From positions 1 through 64,000 of the forward strand of contig CAJLCI010000001.1 in NCBI GenBank assembly GCA_905205065.1: DNA of 64,000 bases. Direction: 5' to 3'. Numbering within the stretch: the stretch's first letter is position 1; each line of letters starts with the position of its first letter. The stretch is from an uncultured Eubacteriales bacterium. Its GTDB lineage: Bacteria > Bacillota > Clostridia > Oscillospirales > CAG-272. This document shows positions 62,131 to 64,000 of the stretch, piece by piece. The notes under the pieces were generated by a model. That model did no database searches, was not told where the DNA came from, and was given only the letters and a program-made list of their open reading frames with translations. The position numbers were made by a program, and so were the translations under genes.

Positions 62131-62799
62131 CTACTCCGCGCCGTTTGTTTTCTGTATATCATCCTTAATGTCCGATTTAAGTCTTTCCGTCTGAGGTACA
62201 GCGGCAGATTCCGAAGTAAAACCAAGCGACGACAGGTCAGCATCTCCAATAACTCCTGACACTCCGCCAGCATCCGAATTTGATAATTCTGCGGAAAGCT
62301 TGCGTTTTCCCGATGTCTGCGGGTCCATTGGAAGCCTCGTATACGCCGCATATCTGCCAAAAGAATAAATTACTCTTGTGTCGCAGAGACGATCATGAAA
62401 ACCTCGCTTTTCAAAATCACACCCGGCAGCTATATATCCTATTAATAGAATTCCGGTAAGAAAACGTCCTACGGTCTCACGGTATAACGTACGAAAAAAA
62501 CAGAGCTGAGTTCCTTCATCGGTAATCACAGTAAGTTTCATCAAATATTTGCCAAACGTCCGGCCACTTTTCCATGTCAGAAGTGTAAAATACAGAGCGC
62601 CAATTATATAGCACAAGACATCCACCGCCGTAAAATCAAAAATAATATTTGACAGTCTTGTACCGCTGACAAGCGAGGACACCCAAAAAGGCAGTTTTAC
62701 AAATAAACATATCAACGCAATAATAAATTTATCAATAATATACGCGGCTGCACGCGGCCAAATTCCTGCATAAATAAAATCAGTCGGCTGCTTTTGCAT
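62131..62799 (-). CDS. RDD-family membrane protein (SppI-like partner of SppA)
   Basis: A 222-residue RDD-domain protein with membrane segments at about 20-40, 50-70, 90-115 and a polar 75-residue C-terminal tail. The Arg and Asp residues of the name are in GIWPRAAAYIIDKF. It follows sppA and overlaps it by 20 bases. In Bacillus subtilis the sppA neighbour yteJ/sppI encodes an RDD protein that inhibits SppA, so the same pairing is probable here. ATG 62799 follows GAGTGGGGTATGGTATT; a longer frame from 62832 lies further inside sppA and is less likely. Confidence 0.82.
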   Translation of the reverse strand: MQKQPTDFIYAGIWPRAAAYIIDKFIIALICLFVKLPFWVSSLVSGTRLSNIIFDFTAVDVLCYIIGALYFTLLTWKSGRTFGKYLMKLTVITDEGTQLCFFRTLYRETVGRFLTGILLIGYIAAGCDFEKRGFHDRLCDTRVIYSFGRYAAYTRLPMDPQTSGKRKLSAELSNSDAGGVSGVIGDADLSSLGFTSESAAVPQTERLKSDIKDDIQKTNGAE

Positions 62800-63775
62800 A
62801 ATACCATACCCCACTCTTAAGTTCGGATGCAAGATCCATCAGAACCTCGCTTTCTGATTTTGACTTGACATCTGATATTGCGCCAAAAAGCGACGAGAAA
62901 ATCCCGGAAATATCAGAATCAGGCTGATAAATATAACTACAGTTAAGAGTCCCGCAAACTTCTGAAATATAATCGTCATAACCGCAGATACCGTCTATAA
63001 GACCATTTTCAAGCGCGCCTGACGCAGTATAAATTCTTCCGTCTGCAAGCTCTCTGACAGTATCAGAGTCAAGTCCTCGACCTCTCGAAACAATTTCAAC
63101 AAATTGCTCGTACGACTCATCGACATATTCCTGTAAAATCGCTCGCTGTTCATCGGTAAGCTCCTGTCCCGATGATCCCATAGCTTTATTTTTTCCGCTT
63201 ACAATATCTACTTCTTTGACACCCAGTTTATCATACAATCCCGTAAGATCGTACATCTGCATTATTACTCCTATAGATCCCGTCATCGTATTGCGATTAG
63301 CATAGATTTCATCAGCCGCCATTGCAATATAGTATGCGCCGGAACATGCAGTAGGCCCGAAATAGCAGAAAACAGGTCTTCCGGTTGCCTCTTTGTAATA
63401 TTCAATTGCAAGATAAAGTTCATCGCTGGCATAAACAGAACCTCCCGAAGAATTCATATACATAATAAGTCCGATATTATATCGGCTTTCAACAAGCGCG
63501 TCGATATAATTAAGATTAAAACTATGTGAATATGAGCTTGAATATGTTTCATTCTCAGATATAGTTCCGCTCACATCAAGATATGCTATAAAATCTTCGT
63601 CAGGCAGATTTATATTAAAGCTGTCTCCGGTAAGATAACTACCAAGACTTTCAAGCATTGACGGACTATTATCTTCCTTCGACTTTTCAGATCTGTTTAC
63701 CGCCGAAGTAATTAAAAATGAACCTGCAAGAAAAACAAAAGCAAGAAGAAGTCCAAAGACCTGTTTTCTGTTCAT
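62780..63775 (-). CDS. sppA: Signal peptide peptidase SppA
   Basis: A membrane serine protease that degrades cleaved signal peptides, 331 residues. One N-terminal membrane anchor (about 6-24), then the ClpP-like fold. Ser145 in PTACSGAYY is the nucleophile and Lys197 in SGKNKAMGS the general base, with the 52-residue spacing known for Bacillus SppA. It is the short (single-domain) form. ATG follows GAAAGGTGTGGTTATAATTT, the window's recurrent leader type. Confidence 0.92.
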   Translation of the reverse strand: MNRKQVFGLLLAFVFLAGSFLITSAVNRSEKSKEDNSPSMLESLGSYLTGDSFNINLPDEDFIAYLDVSGTISENETYSSSYSHSFNLNYIDALVESRYNIGLIMYMNSSGGSVYASDELYLAIEYYKEATGRPVFCYFGPTACSGAYYIAMAADEIYANRNTMTGSIGVIMQMYDLTGLYDKLGVKEVDIVSGKNKAMGSSGQELTDEQRAILQEYVDESYEQFVEIVSRGRGLDSDTVRELADGRIYTASGALENGLIDGICGYDDYISEVCGTLNCSYIYQPDSDISGIFSSLFGAISDVKSKSESEVLMDLASELKSGVWYYAKAAD

Positions 63776-63829
63776 AAATTATAACCACACCTTTCTTTTG
63801 ACTGCGTCTGACCGCTCAAATTTTAACTG

Positions 63830-64000
63830 TCACCAGCAACAACCATTCTCTATATTACTGATAAAGTCATCTATAGTGCTTTCACCATACTTTAAGCACA
63901 GCTCGAAATAAATCTCATCGTAATCTTCAACAGGGTTCCCTTCACAATCGAAAAGCTGCCATACCTTGTCGTAAATAATACTCCACATATGCATTTCTAT
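63830..64000 (-). CDS. 3' end of an unrecognised gene
   Basis: The last 56 codons of a minus-strand frame that is open to the window edge, stopping at TGA 63830-63832. The visible sequence is acidic and aromatic-rich (MHMWSIIYDKVWQLFDCEG, EDYDEIYFELCLKYG) and ends NGCCW. It lies about 55 bases upstream of sppA. In-frame ATGs near the edge mean it could also be a short complete gene. No domain is recognised. Confidence 0.55.
   Translation of the reverse strand: MEMHMWSIIYDKVWQLFDCEGNPVEDYDEIYFELCLKYGESTIDDFISNIENGCCW

Overview
The window looks like a chromosomal segment of a low-to-moderate GC, strictly anaerobic, spore-forming member of the Clostridia (Oscillospiraceae-like; the rank below class is an inference). 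The signs are Shine-Dalgarno-led genes, a tryptophan T-box, a three-subunit [FeFe] hydrogenase, a SpoIID-like/peptidoglycan-binding cluster, a 3D-domain cell-wall protein, FloA/NfeD, a cohesin-dockerin protein and clostridial DUF families. I saw no phage, insertion sequence, integrase, rRNA operon or CRISPR array. One tRNA (Gly, UCC) is present.

Layout. 0.1-2.6 kb: palindromic operator-like sites at the left edge and a GH94 phosphorylase. 3.3-4.6 kb: an FAD oxidoreductase ending in a Rieske domain. 4.7-8.3 kb: a Trp-specific T-box leader and a TrpXYZ-type ABC importer. 9-11 kb: an acyl-CoA synthetase behind a strong promoter. 11.2-13.7 kb: three sporulation-type proteins without signal peptides. 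13.9-15.6 kb: a Pit phosphate transporter and its DUF47 partner. 15.7-21.1 kb: an amidohydrolase, then hydCBA encoding the NAD-linked hydrogenase. 21.9-27 kb: a 3D-domain protein, TSCPD protein, SGNH hydrolase, EF-P, Cys-rich acidic protein and a DUF2975/XRE pair. 27.4-34.3 kb: rarA, a CmpB-like membrane protein, an LtaS-like sulfatase and a divergent dxs. 34.8-41 kb: nfeD-floA, feoAB and tRNA-Gly. 40.9-49.6 kb: a seven-cohesin plus dockerin protein, a lipase/acyltransferase/DUF6320 neighbourhood with cytidine deaminase, and a GyrI-like protein. 49.9-59 kb: a complete shikimate-to-phenylalanine/tyrosine operon. 59-64 kb: a GNAT, a J-domain protein, a DUF5685 protein, an RDD/SppA pair and the 3' end of one more gene.

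The most striking region is the aromatic operon pheA-aroB-aroC-aroE/K-aroQ-aroA-tyrA-aroF. It carries all seven shikimate steps (with aroE and aroK fused) plus the Phe and Tyr branches. Its leader holds a consensus promoter, a short ORF with strong ribosome binding site whose codons 6-14 include seven Phe/Tyr codons, and then a perfect 13-bp Rho-independent terminator. That is the architecture of a leader-peptide attenuator, whereas T-boxes are the usual aromatic amino-acid control in Firmicutes. The same window uses a T-box for tryptophan uptake, so two different RNA mechanisms appear to divide aromatic amino-acid control.

Other structure not explained by genes: a dispersed intergenic repeat family (five copies, four of them just 3' of minus-strand genes) with a variable tandem tail; a second repeat family at 2.7-2.9 and 49.2 kb; a contiguous 17-bp tandem array; and a bipartite Shine-Dalgarno-like leader shared by at least nine genes, which helped choose several start codons.
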